This document shows positions 51,541-64,000 of a stretch of 64,000 nt of DNA, piece by piece. Location of the stretch: NCBI RefSeq assembly GCF_024679095.1, contig NC_066512.1, positions 14,220,039-14,284,038 on the forward strand, read 5' to 3'. This DNA comes from Eriocheir sinensis. Its lineage: Eukaryota > Arthropoda > Malacostraca > Decapoda > Varunidae. The notes beneath the pieces were generated by a model that saw only the letters and a program-made list of their open reading frames with translations, was not told the origin of the DNA and did no database searches. Each line of letters begins with the position of its first letter. The first letter of the stretch is position 1. Both the position numbers and the translations under genes were made by a program.

Positions 51541-51870
51541 GAGCTACAGACCAATTCAAGAACTAGAAACAACGGCCTGCCCATTCAAGCGAAGCGATGC
51601 AACATAGACATTGGTAAGGGTTTCTTCTCTAACCGAATCATAAGCCATTGGAACGACCTCCCTGCTGAAGTAGTAAGTGCAGAAACCAACAAATCAAAAC
51701 TCACATCGACCGTTACTTCGTGACAACAGGAGTAAACTGGAAATACGCATCAAAGTGCATTGCAGTCACCACTTGACTGTCAGGCAGATCACGGCTCTAC
51801 AGCAGGCAACCTCGGAATGAACCGATAACCTTTCTTTTGCCTGTTTTTCCATGTTTCCTTTTTTAGTGTT
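51541..51870 (+). mobile_element. CR1 subfamily B, 3' fragment
   Basis: Starts in the RT C-terminus: NSRTRNNGLPIQAKRCNIDI, GKGFFSNRIISHWNDLPAEV, then frame breaks near 51700 before the stop. The 3' UTR ends TGCCTGTTTTTCCATGTTTCC and runs into (TCC)n. The same end is seen at 23750, 52424 and 58030. Confidence 0.88.
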
Positions 51871-52410
51871 TCCTCCTCCTCCTCCTCCTCCTCCTCCTCC
51901 TAATCCTAGTCCTAATCCTCCTCCTCCTTCCTTCCTCCACATAAACTATACCTCCTTCACTAATACCATACTGTACAGCTCTTCAGTTTCCATCATCATA
52001 ATTTTCCCTCAAGGTCTTGCTCCTCCTCCTCCTCCTCCTCCGCCTCCTACTCTACCAAATCCTTCTCCATCTCCTCTAGTCCCTTACCTTCCTCTCTTCC
52101 TCCACCCCGCTACCTTCATCTCCTCCTCCTCCGCCTCCCCTTCCCCCCTCCCCCTCTCCCCCAGTATAAGGCTGCCTGGCCCATCAAAAACCAAGGCATT
52201 ACCGACTCAGGGACACAAAGATTTTCCTCACCCCACAAACTTTCTCCATATCTCCTCCTCCTCCTCCTCCTCCTCTCTCACGGAGTTGAGTGAGGAAGGA
52301 GGGAGGGAGAGGGCAAGTTTGTTGGTGATTTCCCTTTTTCGTCATTGTTTTGATAGTTTCGTCAGTGACATGAGGTGACGAAGTTTTGGTGTTGAGTTAG
52401 GAAACTATGG
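51871..52410. repeat. (TCC)n runs and C/T-rich spacer
   Basis: TCC at 51871-51900, 52018-52046 and 52252-52275, ordinary C/T-rich sequence between, G/A-rich at 52283-52315. Pro-rich plus frames are artefacts. Confidence 0.8.
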
Positions 52411-54035
52411 AGGAGGAGGAAACATGGAAACATGGAAATGCAGGCAACAGAAAGCCTATTGGCTCATTACGAGGTCGCCCGCTTGGGTGATTTAATCTGC
52501 TCGACCGCCACTTGGAGGTTGATGAGCAAATGAAAGCACCTCGATATTGAGGAGCAGATGAAAGCCCCTCGTTATTCAGTTTACTCCCGACGCAGCGAAA
52601 TGACGGTCGATTCTATATTTGAAGGAGTTGATGGTATTCGCATTTACTACTTCTGAGGGAAGATTGTTCCAGTGGCGGATGACTCGGTTTGAAAAGAAAC
52701 TCCTTCCAATGTCTGTGTTACATCGACTTGACTGAATGGGTAAACCGTTATTTCTAGTCCTTGAGTTGGTTTGCAGTTCAAAGAATTTGGAGTAATCGAC
52801 GTTATTGAACTTTTTCAGATACATGAAGACTTGAATCATATCCCCTCGTACGCGTCTTTTCTCCAATGTAAAGAGATTGAGTCGCTTGAGTCGTTTCTCG
52901 TACGGTTGAGCCCTTAAGGTTGGAATCATCTCTGTGGCTCGTCGTTGAATCCTTTCCAGTAAAGCAATGTCCTTTCTGTAATTAACTGTACTGCATACTC
53001 GAGGTGCGGTCTTACCATGGAATTATACAAGGATAGCATCACGTCTGGTGTTTTACACTCGAAGTTCCTCGCTTTGAACCCGAGCATAGTGTTGGCTTTG
53101 TTGTATGCTTCTTTACAGTGATTCGCGTGTTTCAGGTCACTGCTGATTGTTACTCCAAGATCCTTGCCCTCCCGCATCGCCTGCAGAGGTTTCCCATTCA
53201 TGATGTATGTGTGGTTTTTATTTTGGGACCCAATGTGCATGACTTTGCATTTGTCAACATTAAAAGACATTTGCCATTTTTCCGACCATTCGATAATGTG
53301 ATTGAGGTCTTTCTGAATGATTTCTCTCCACCCACCTTGGTGTCATCTGCAAATTCCGATATTGTGGACTTCAGTCCTGATTCTAGGTCATTGATATATA
53401 TGATAAAGAGGATGGGTCCCAGCACTGACCCTTGAGGCACTCCACTATTGACTGGAAGCCAATCGGAAGGCTGTCCGTTGAGTAATACTCGTTGTTTTCT
53501 GTCGGTGAGCCAATCTCTTATCCACGCGATCAGATTGGCTCCAATGCCCGCCGAGTGCAGTTTCTTAACCAGGTAGCAGCGACGGGCCAAATTTGTGCCA
53601 TGATATAAACCCCCCAAAATAGATGATACATAATCTAATCACAAATGCTTTGATATTATTATGAAATGGTTTGTGTGAGGGGTGATTTTTTCTATTTTTT
53701 CTCGCTTGGAGGGACCATTAAGAAACATGATCCCCGCTGCTACTGGGTTAAGGAGTCGCTCGTGCGGTACCTTGTCGAAGGCTTTCTGAAAGTCCAGGTA
53801 TATAACATCACTGGGGATGTGAACATCCCAGTTCTTGGAAGAAGTCTAATAAATTTGTTAGGCAGGAGCGCTTGTTTCTGAAGCCATGCTGGGTGTCGGA
53901 GATTATATTATTGTTTTCTAGAAACTTAACAAGTTTATCTCTAATAATCTCTTCGAGTATTTTTCCTGCCACTGATGTCAAACTTATGGGCCAGTAGTTT
54001 AAATCAACGCTTTTGTCTCCTTTTTTGAAAATCGG
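52411..54035 (-). mobile_element. CR1 subfamily B, RT to 3' end, MITE-interrupted
   Basis: Minus strand. The 3' end at 52411 has GGAGGAGGAGG followed by the terminal repeat (CATGTTTC twice on minus). The last ORF segment (52929-52576) ends [32 protein letters not shown] lies near 53270; the catalytic [10 protein letters not shown] near 53340; [20 protein letters not shown] near 53440; [20 protein letters not shown] is split by a 179-bp MITE at 53569-53747; NYWPISLTSVAGKILEEIIR near 53990; IFKKGDKS at 54030, where the copy stops at (GGA)n. Frameshifts near 52930 and 53300. 5' truncated in the RT. Confidence 0.9.
53569..53747. mobile_element. 179-bp MITE with TTAA target duplication (piggyBac-like)
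   Basis: Flanked by TTAA at 53565-53568 and 53748-53751. The ends are inverted: CCAGGTAGCAGCGACGGG on the left and, read inward from the right, CCCAGTAGCAGCGGGG. Excising it with one TTAA restores the CR1 codons for R-L-L-K-K-L. TTAA duplication and CC-starting termini fit the piggyBac superfamily. No coding capacity. Confidence 0.85.
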
Positions 54036-54066
54036 AGGAGGAGGAGGAGGAGGAGGAGGAGGAGGA
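54036..54066. repeat. (GGA)n microsatellite at CR1 5' truncation
   Basis: About ten GGA units starting where the CR1 sequence stops. Confidence 0.95.
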
Positions 54067-54404
54067 TAAAGAAGAAGAAAAGAAGGAAGAGGGTAAGAAA
54101 GTAATGTTATTGAAAGATACACGGTAGCAAGGTGTGAGAGTGCATCAAAAGTGAACGGATAGGGAAGGGAAAGAACGTACAAATGATCCATGGATGTTTT
54201 ACATTAGAAGGGGAACGAAGCGGAAGATAAAGAGAATTATAGGTATAAAAAAGAAAGGAGGAGTCAGAATAAAAGAAAACGAGAATGAACAAGACGAGGA
54301 AGAGTAAGGAGGAAGAATTCGTTGTTGCTTCCATTAATGTCGCGGCAGTAATTAATTTGTCGCAGGAAAACAGCTTGTGTAGATTGACGTCCTTTTTCAC
54401 GTGG
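54067..54404. other. purine-rich spacer, no gene
   Basis: G/A-rich plus strand with scattered AAG and GGA, no feature. Confidence 0.55.
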
Positions 54405-55320
54405 TGCCTTTCATGACATTTTTCCTCCTCCTCACTCTTCTCCCCGTTCCCTGTCCTCTTTCATCACTTTCTCCTCCTCCCCCACACATTCACGTTTTCC
54501 CTCACACTCGCTTTTTTTATCACGCTTCTTTCTTTCTCCGCCTCCTTTTGTTCTCCCCTTCACTCTCCCATTTTTATTATTCCCTTCCCGTTTCTTCTCA
54601 TCTATTCTCTTTCATTTTCTCTTTTTCTCTTATCACGTCTCTCCTTCTTCCCCCTTCCCTTTCTCCTTCATTTCCCTTTACTCATTCCCTTGTTCCCTCC
54701 CCCTCACTCTCCCCACCCTCCTCACACTCTGACTTTTCCTCTCAATCGCTTTTTGTCAAATTTGTTCTTTTTCTTGTCCTTTACCCTTTTCCTTTCATTC
54801 TTTTGCCCTTCTCTCGTACCCTTTAGCATCCCCTCCCCTCCCCTCACCTCAGACAAACTCCTCCTCCGCATAAGTTGTAACACGTTTATCCCTTTCTCCT
54901 TTCAGTTTCTCCTTCACCCTACTTTCTCCTTTGTCTTCCACTTTCTCCTGCCCCCTTTATCCCCTCCCCCCCGTTAAACATATTCCCTTTCCCTCCCCTA
55001 CTTTTTATCACGTTCGTCCCCTTTCTTCCTTTCCACCTTCTCCTCTCCCCCTCACTTTTCCCCTCTGTGTTTCCCCCACTCTCGTCCGCTTTACCCTCCC
55101 TTCGCTTACCCTCGCGCACATTCTCTCTTTCCTCCACACATTGGATCTCGTTCTCGTGTCGCCTCCCTGACCTACCTCATCACCCCAACCCCCTCTCTAT
55201 CCCTACAAATCCCTCTACCGTTTCCGCTCCACGCCCCTCCCTCTAACATCCCGGCCAGACGTTCCCTTCCTCCCATCCAGTTTCTCTTCCCCCAGACCCC
55301 TCCCCTCCTCCCCCTCAGGA
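54405..55320. repeat. ~900 bp polypyrimidine-rich tract
   Basis: The plus strand is strongly C/T-rich throughout (TTCCTCC, CCCCTCCC, TTTCTC mixtures) without a fixed unit. The long Ser/Pro/Leu/Phe frames are composition artefacts. Confidence 0.8.
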
Positions 55321-56249
55321 ATATTTTAATGATTTCATTCGCGGATTTTGTTTTACTTTTCTTATCTACGTTTTGTTTTATGTTATTGGAATGAGTTGTT
55401 GTTTTTTGTCAGTCTTCGTCGTTGTAATGTCATTTTGTAGTTGTATTTTTTTTATTTTATTTTAGTTTTTGACATTATCATCAGAATCGCTTTCCTTACC
55501 TAATTAACCCCCCCATACTCACCACCACCACCACCGTTTCCACCATTACCACCAATATCTCCATGTCACCACTACATCCACCATCCCATCAACCATAAGG
55601 GGATATTGAGCAGTTTGAAGAAGCGTATATTTTTTTGGCAACACGCGCTTAACATAACAAAAAAGGCAAAAACTACAGCAAATATGAAGCAACACTAATC
55701 CTTCCCGGGTGCAATAGATAAAAGATAAGGGCAATTACCACTACCCCTAATAGTACCACCACCAGCACATGCATCATCCCTTCCCCTCGTCATCTTCCCA
55801 TCATCCTCTCCTACCATTGTCGTCACCGTCACTAGGATCACCGCCGCTTCCGCCACCACCACCACCACCGCCAACACCACCACCAACACCAACACCACTA
55901 CTACATCATCTCACTACCGTCGTCATCACCGTCACAATCATCACCACCACCACCCCAACGTTTCGATGCACGCGTAGGGCTTTGATTTTCTGTAAATTAA
56001 TATCGCGCGCAATTATTATTTGGTGAGAGAGAGAGAGAGAGAGAGAGACCTGCTTAAACAGACTCAAGAGATAACACTGCAAAACTTTTATTTATTAATC
56101 AACAAACAGCAAATAAAAGCAAAAACAAAACAAAAAAGAGCTTGGTTTCCCGATAAATGATACTTTTTTTCTGCTTCGTACACAAAGCGTATTTTTGTAT
56201 ATCGATATTGTTTCAGTCTCCTTTTCTTTGTGGAAATGTACACTCAAAT

Positions 56250-56250
<1 letters not shown>
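55321..56250. repeat. ordinary DNA with (ACC)n patches
   Basis: 55321-55510 AT-rich. ACC units at 55521-55560, 55755-55770 and 55840-55955. (GA)n at 56023-56048. No gene seen. Confidence 0.65.
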
Positions 56251-56321
<71 letters not shown>

Positions 56322-56412
56322 TTATACTTTTGCGAGCGGGTCTGCCGTCGTCTGTAGTGAAGTGTCGGCCGTAGCCTGAAATGGTGTGTGTGTGTGTGTG
56401 TGTGTGTGTGCG
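56251..56412. repeat. two (GT)n microsatellites
   Basis: GT at 56251-56318 and 56382-56411, separated by 63 bp of ordinary sequence. Confidence 0.96.
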
Positions 56413-57834
<1,422 letters not shown>

Positions 57835-58033
57835 TTCCTCAGAGAAATAGTAAGTATGAATACCATCAATTCCTTTAAATACTGAATCGACCGCTATTTC
57901 GCTGCGTCAGGAGTAAACTGAATACCGAGGTGCTTTCATTTGCTCTGCAGAGTCGAGGAAATTAAATCACCACAGCGGGTAACATCATAAGGAGACAATA
58001 GATTTTCTGTTGCCTGTATTTCCACGTTTCCCT
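57835..58033 (+). mobile_element. CR1 subfamily B, extreme 3' fragment
   Basis: VSMNTINSFKY, a stop, IDRYFAASGVN and stop, then the 3' UTR ending TGCCTGTATTTCCACGTTTC and directly (TCC)n at 58036-58060. Confidence 0.85.
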
Positions 58034-58138
58034 GTTTCCTCCTCCTCCTCCTCCTCCTCCGGGTTTAGTCCATCACCTTCTAATTTTTATTGTACTTTCT
58101 CCCCCCGTAATTTCATGAATAGAGACGATAACCTGCAT

Positions 58139-58172
<34 letters not shown>

Positions 58173-58316
58173 TTGCGTGTGTCTTGTGTTCGTGTGTGCA
58201 TGATCGGCGTAAAGGTGTTTGTGCTACATACCTTTTGGGGAGGGGGCGTAGCGTTTTGTTGTTGTTGATGTTCGCATTCCTCTTATTATTATTTTTCTTC
58301 ATACTAGTACTCATAT
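58034..58316. repeat. (TCC)n, (GA)n and spacer
   Basis: TCC at 58036-58060, GA at 58141-58168, T-rich with ACTA toward the SINE. Confidence 0.85.
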
Positions 58317-58324
58317 TACTACTC

Positions 58325-58373
<49 letters not shown>
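58317..58373. repeat. (CTA)n microsatellite, left of SINE
   Basis: About 18 CTA units. Confidence 0.96.
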
Positions 58374-58375
<2 letters not shown>

Positions 58376-58693
58376 TTTTTTTTTACGTCGCGGCCTATTG
58401 CGTCGGTAGGCTTCTTCCCGGTGGGGCCTGATGGTCAGCCCAGCCCGTTCTGGCGCAGGTGAGTGTTTATAGTGGCGCCATCTTGCATTGGCTCATGGTG
58501 CCCTCTCGGAGCTCATCTTTGATCCTAGAATCTAGAGTCCGGGTTGATAGGTGGTCTTCTGGACAGCATGTGGGTAGTTTTAAGCCACCCGGCGGCGACT
58601 GAAAAATCCCAGGTTGGTGGCACCGGGCGGGGAATGAACTCGCGTCCTCCTGAACGCGGCGCCGTCACTCTGTCGACTCAGCCACCGCCTCCC
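58374..58693 (-). mobile_element. tRNA-derived SINE, family 1, inside (CTA)n
   Basis: T11 (A tail), the complement of the full body, and the complement of the tRNA-like head ending at 58693 (GGGGAGGCGGTGGCTGAGTC on minus). The B box reads GAGTTCATTCC. Near-identical to 18749-19053, so both are recent. Confidence 0.93.
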
Positions 58694-58742
<49 letters not shown>

Positions 58743-58815
58743 CAATAATAACATTAATAATAACTAATAATAATAACAATGATAATAATAATGATAATGA
58801 AAATAATAATAACTA
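58694..58815. repeat. (CTA)n and AAT-rich microsatellite, right of SINE
   Basis: About 16 CTA units (58694-58741), then irregular AATAAT/ATGATA to 58815. Confidence 0.95.
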
Positions 58816-59884
<1,069 letters not shown>

Positions 59885-60135
59885 TCACGGGCAGATGTTT
59901 GTGCCGTTAACCCGTCCGCTGCGATTGGCACGGATTTGGCCTTCACTGGTAGCCTGTTAACATATAGTCCTAGGTCTTTCTCTGCCTCAGTGGTGGATAG
60001 TGGAGTGTTTCCCATGTGGTATTGGTGTGCTGGATTTCCCCTCCCAAGATGCATGACTACATTTTTCCTCACTGAATTGTAGCAGACACTTTTTGCTGCA
60101 CTCCTGTAGCTTGGCGAGGTCTTCTGGTAGGGAAT
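59885..60135 (-). mobile_element. LINE (CR1-like) RT fragment
   Basis: The minus frame 60141-59866 contains NVVMHLGRGNPAHQYHMGNT and PLSTTEAEKDLGLYVNRLPV. This matches the palm-to-thumb link of CR1-type RTs (K.MH.G..N..H.Y.M.G..L...E.EKDLGV..). Both ends are truncated. Confidence 0.75.
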
Positions 60136-60241
60136 CGGCATCCAATGGTTTAAGGCGGTTTAAGGTAGTCTTGTAATGTGTCCAACATCCGTTATGCTTC
60201 TTTATGTTGCTTTCCGTTCCTCGTCCGTTTTATCTTTATGG

Positions 60242-60242
<1 letters not shown>

Positions 60243-60304
<62 letters not shown>

Positions 60305-60312
60305 GTTTGTTT

Positions 60313-60354
<42 letters not shown>
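60243..60354. repeat. (GT)n microsatellites, left of SINE
   Basis: GT at 60247-60301 and 60314-60354, separated by TAAGTTTGTTTGA. Confidence 0.97.
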
Positions 60355-60357
<3 letters not shown>

Positions 60358-60645
60358 TCACCTCTTGGTCTGCTGCGGGTCTCTCTCGAGACAGCCAGAC
60401 GTTCCGCTACGGAAGAGTACAGAGCTCGTAGTACCGAACTTTGGGTAGGACTGAGACCACTCACACACAACACACCGCGACAACGAGGTCACAACTCCTT
60501 GCCTGACGTCGCGTACCTACTCACTGCTAGGTGAACAGGGGATACACGTGAAAAAAGATAAACCCAACTTATCTTCACCCGGCCGGGGAATCGAGCCCCG
60601 GTCCTTCTGGTTGTGAGCCAGACGCTCTACCCCTGAGCTACCGGG

Positions 60646-60647
<2 letters not shown>
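60355..60647 (-). mobile_element. tRNA-derived SINE, family 2, inside (GT)n
   Basis: On minus the head 60647-60577 has an A box (TAGCTCAGGGGTAGAGCG), an anticodon arm with CAC in the loop (Val-like) and a B box (GGCTCGATTCC). The acceptor stem has a mismatch. A ~220-bp body follows (AGCAGTGAGTAGGTACGCGA; CGGTACTACGAGCTCTGTAC; GACCCGCAGCAGACCAAGAG) and ends at GGTGAATT next to (GT)n. The long body makes a SINE more likely than a host tRNA gene. Confidence 0.8.

Positions 60648-60677
<30 letters not shown>
60648..60677. repeat. (GT)n microsatellite, right of SINE
   Basis: 15 GT units starting at the SINE head. Confidence 0.96.
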
Positions 60678-60678
<1 letters not shown>

Positions 60679-61164
60679 GGATTTGTATCTGTCAACAATA
60701 GGGTTATTGTATTATGCAGTAGTTAGTTATATTCCACCGGACGAAATCATTGAATTCTGAAACATTTAAATATTTCCCATAAAGGATTCGTTTTTCATTT
60801 TTATCGGTTTATTTTTTCACAGTAGAATACTGTCGATATTGTCCCTTTTACCTCATGTTGCTTTCATGATTTTAAGGCAGGGATTGCTGTGTTGATGTAT
60901 TGTGTTGTGTGTGTTATTTTCCGATTCATTTTGTTGCTGTGCCTCGTATCGATCCCTCACAACTCAAATATTTGTGGCAGAAGTTGTGTTTCAGTCTGAG
61001 CAATAAAATACATATTTCTGTTTTAGGATCAATTTTGTTTTCGGTTGTTGTTTTTCCCGCTCTGATTTGTTTTGCTTGTTTGTAGAAAAGTCCAACCTTC
61101 TAATGAGCAAAGATTGGCTTTGAATTTTTGTCATGCACAACCACGAACATGATCATTGTTGTCT

Positions 61165-61167
<3 letters not shown>
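60678..61167. other. AT-rich DNA, no gene
   Basis: Nothing recognised. Confidence 0.5.
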
Positions 61168-61213
<46 letters not shown>

Positions 61214-61527
61214 TCCCTTACCTTACTCGAAGAATGCCTCCATACTCTCCCCCTTTTCCACAACCCCCTACTCTTAACCCCCTTTAAAAAAAAGTAAAAA
61301 TACAGTCTATAGGTAACCCGACGCACATAGCCCGTCAGAATAAAAATGGATGAAAAAGTTGAAAATAAAAAGAAAAGTGAGACGGGTAGGAAGGGCAACC
61401 TCCCACTCTCCCATCACCGCCCCCTCACCCTCACCCTCAATGTCGCCCCCCTCCCCATGCTTACCTGTTCTATGGCGGGCCAGGTAACCTAACCACGTTG
61501 CTCAATCAGCCTCCAATAATTAATCGA

Positions 61528-61591
<64 letters not shown>

Positions 61592-61612
61592 ATAATAATG
61601 ATAATAATAAAC
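61168..61612. repeat. (AC)n, spacer, (GT)n with AAT tail
   Basis: AC at 61168-61211, ordinary C-rich spacer, GT at 61530-61587 followed by AATAATAATAATGATAATAA. Confidence 0.93.
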
Positions 61613-62908
<1,296 letters not shown>

Positions 62909-62959
62909 TACACACACACCTCTCCCCTTCCCCTCCATCCCCCTCTCCCTTTTCATCTG

Positions 62960-63740
62960 CCAACTGCATGGCGTGATCTTGTGTGACTCTCAGTCAGCCC
63001 TTCAAGCCCTCTCGGCTCCACAGTCCACAACCCACTCATCGCTGCCAAGTTCAACAAATCTTGCGTCAGTTAGTCTCAGCTCAGGATAGTTCCCTCAACG
63101 TTCACTTCGCATGGATTCCCTCCCATGCTGGCATTGCAGCCAACGACCAGGTGGATCTCCTAGCAAAGGACGCATGTCGACTCCCCCTGCCCGACGGCGC
63201 CACACCCTCCCCCCGCTACTACAAAAGGATGATACACGCAGCAGCTCTTCACTCCACACACCACCGCACGGAGGCTGAGAGGCCTCACAGTGTATCTATC
63301 CAGCACTATGACCACTTCCGTCTCTCCCCACCAAAGTATCGCCGACACGGTCTGATGGTTCGTAGGCATAACATTGTGGCTGCTCGACTTCGACTTGGAT
63401 ACCGGCCAGTGTGGCAAGTGTATGCGGCTGGGGACATTCCTCACTTTTCCGACTGCAAGCTGTGCGACGCGCCCAATGCCAATAGTCTGCACCACTACTG
63501 CCTCGAGTGTCCCTCGGTCAGGAACATGCTGCCACAGGGTCGGCCCTTGCTCAGTGTTTGTGACTTTATTCTCAAAGACAATAATTTGGATGTCATCCTG
63601 GTGCGACACCCACACTTCGGTGGGTGCTGACTGCTACTCTGTCCTGCGAGTGTGTCCTGCAAGACACAGACAGCCCTTAAGACATTAGCCTCGTTACTTC
63701 ATTGATGGCATGTCCTGTGTGGCACTTTAATTAGAAATTG
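62960..63740 (+). mobile_element. I-group LINE, RNase H domain and 3' end
   Basis: The plus translation begins VILCDSQSALQALSAPQ (RNase H D-S motif), shifts frame near 63020-63050, then is open to 63627: VQQILRQLVSAQ, HFAWIPSHAGIAANDQVDLL (RNase H H...D motif) and AKDA. A C-terminal zinc-knuckle-like CX2CX9HX4C (CKLCDAPNANSLHHYCLEC, 63457-63513) follows and the ORF ends HPHFGGC. RNase H after RT is typical of the I group (I, Ingi, Loner and others). RT and all upstream parts are missing; the copy begins ~55 bp after the microsatellite. One frameshift only. Confidence 0.88.
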
Positions 63741-63950
<210 letters not shown>

Positions 63951-63978
63951 TATGTGTTTGTCTTTCTTCATACGTATT

Positions 63979-64000
63979 ACTTGTATTTACCTGTTGTATT
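63979..64000 (+). repeat. start of a dispersed repeat cut by window end
   Basis: CTTGTATTTACCTGTTGTAT matches the beginning of the repeat at 39466 (TGTATTTACCTGTTTGTAG). Like that copy, it closely follows a microsatellite. Confidence 0.4.

Noticed and set aside
60577..60647. tRNA-Val(CAC)-like sequence on the minus strand as a functional tRNA gene
   Set aside because: The acceptor stem pairs imperfectly, and a ~220-bp SINE body follows directly, so it is treated as the head of a SINE.

Overview
The window looks like intergenic or intronic nuclear DNA from a large, repeat-rich arthropod genome, most likely a decapod crustacean. This is inferred from three things: very dense and long dinucleotide microsatellites, many decayed CR1- and RTE-type LINEs mixed with tRNA-derived SINEs, and eukaryotic splice signals. 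No species call is possible. I see no complete host protein-coding gene, rRNA, functional tRNA, operon or CRISPR array. Nearly all long open reading frames are either non-LTR retrotransposon remains or read-through of microsatellites.

Layout. 1-2.7 kb: a ~100 bp satellite, a tRNA-derived SINE, a broken two-exon Myb/SANT-like gene (minus strand) with an RTE-type LINE fragment in its intron. 2.7-6.1 kb: a second kind of tRNA-SINE cut in its B box by a non-autonomous LTR retrotransposon with LTRs, primer-binding site, purine tract and a 4-bp target duplication; its interior is serial tandem repeats without gag or pol. 6.1-14 kb: degenerate short-period repeats, hairpins, a ~130 bp tandem array beside a P-element/THAP9-like transposase exon, a direct-repeat pair, and two weak candidate first exons. 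14-19 kb: CR1 copies in minus orientation, one carrying a 568-bp palindrome made of two LTR-derived arms, then a SINE inside an (AC)n tract. 19-26 kb: a Jockey-type LINE split by (TA)n, a CR1 with an inverted repeat at an internal deletion, and another LINE 3' end. 26-30.7 kb: mostly microsatellite and purine/pyrimidine-rich DNA. 30.7-39.1 kb: CR1, CR1, RTE-BovB-like and a YVDD-type LINE. 39-45.6 kb: microsatellites and a 145-bp tandem duplication. 45.6-54 kb: a Jockey-group LINE, the least damaged CR1, an RTE fragment, and a CR1 split by a TTAA-flanked MITE. 54-64 kb: pyrimidine-rich DNA, three more LINE pieces, two SINEs sitting inside microsatellites, and an RNase H-bearing LINE 3' end.

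How it fits together. The sequence records nested insertion (LTR element into SINE, palindrome into CR1, MITE into CR1, SINEs into microsatellites) and repeated coupling between LINE boundaries and microsatellites. At several places the dinucleotide or trinucleotide run begins exactly where a LINE sequence ends or even grows out of LINE codons. The best candidates for something not well described are the LTR-derived palindrome with its own target-site duplication, the coding-free LTR element built from tandem arrays, and the SINE/LINE-microsatellite coupling. Clade names for LINEs rest on residue patterns recalled from known families; no database search was run.
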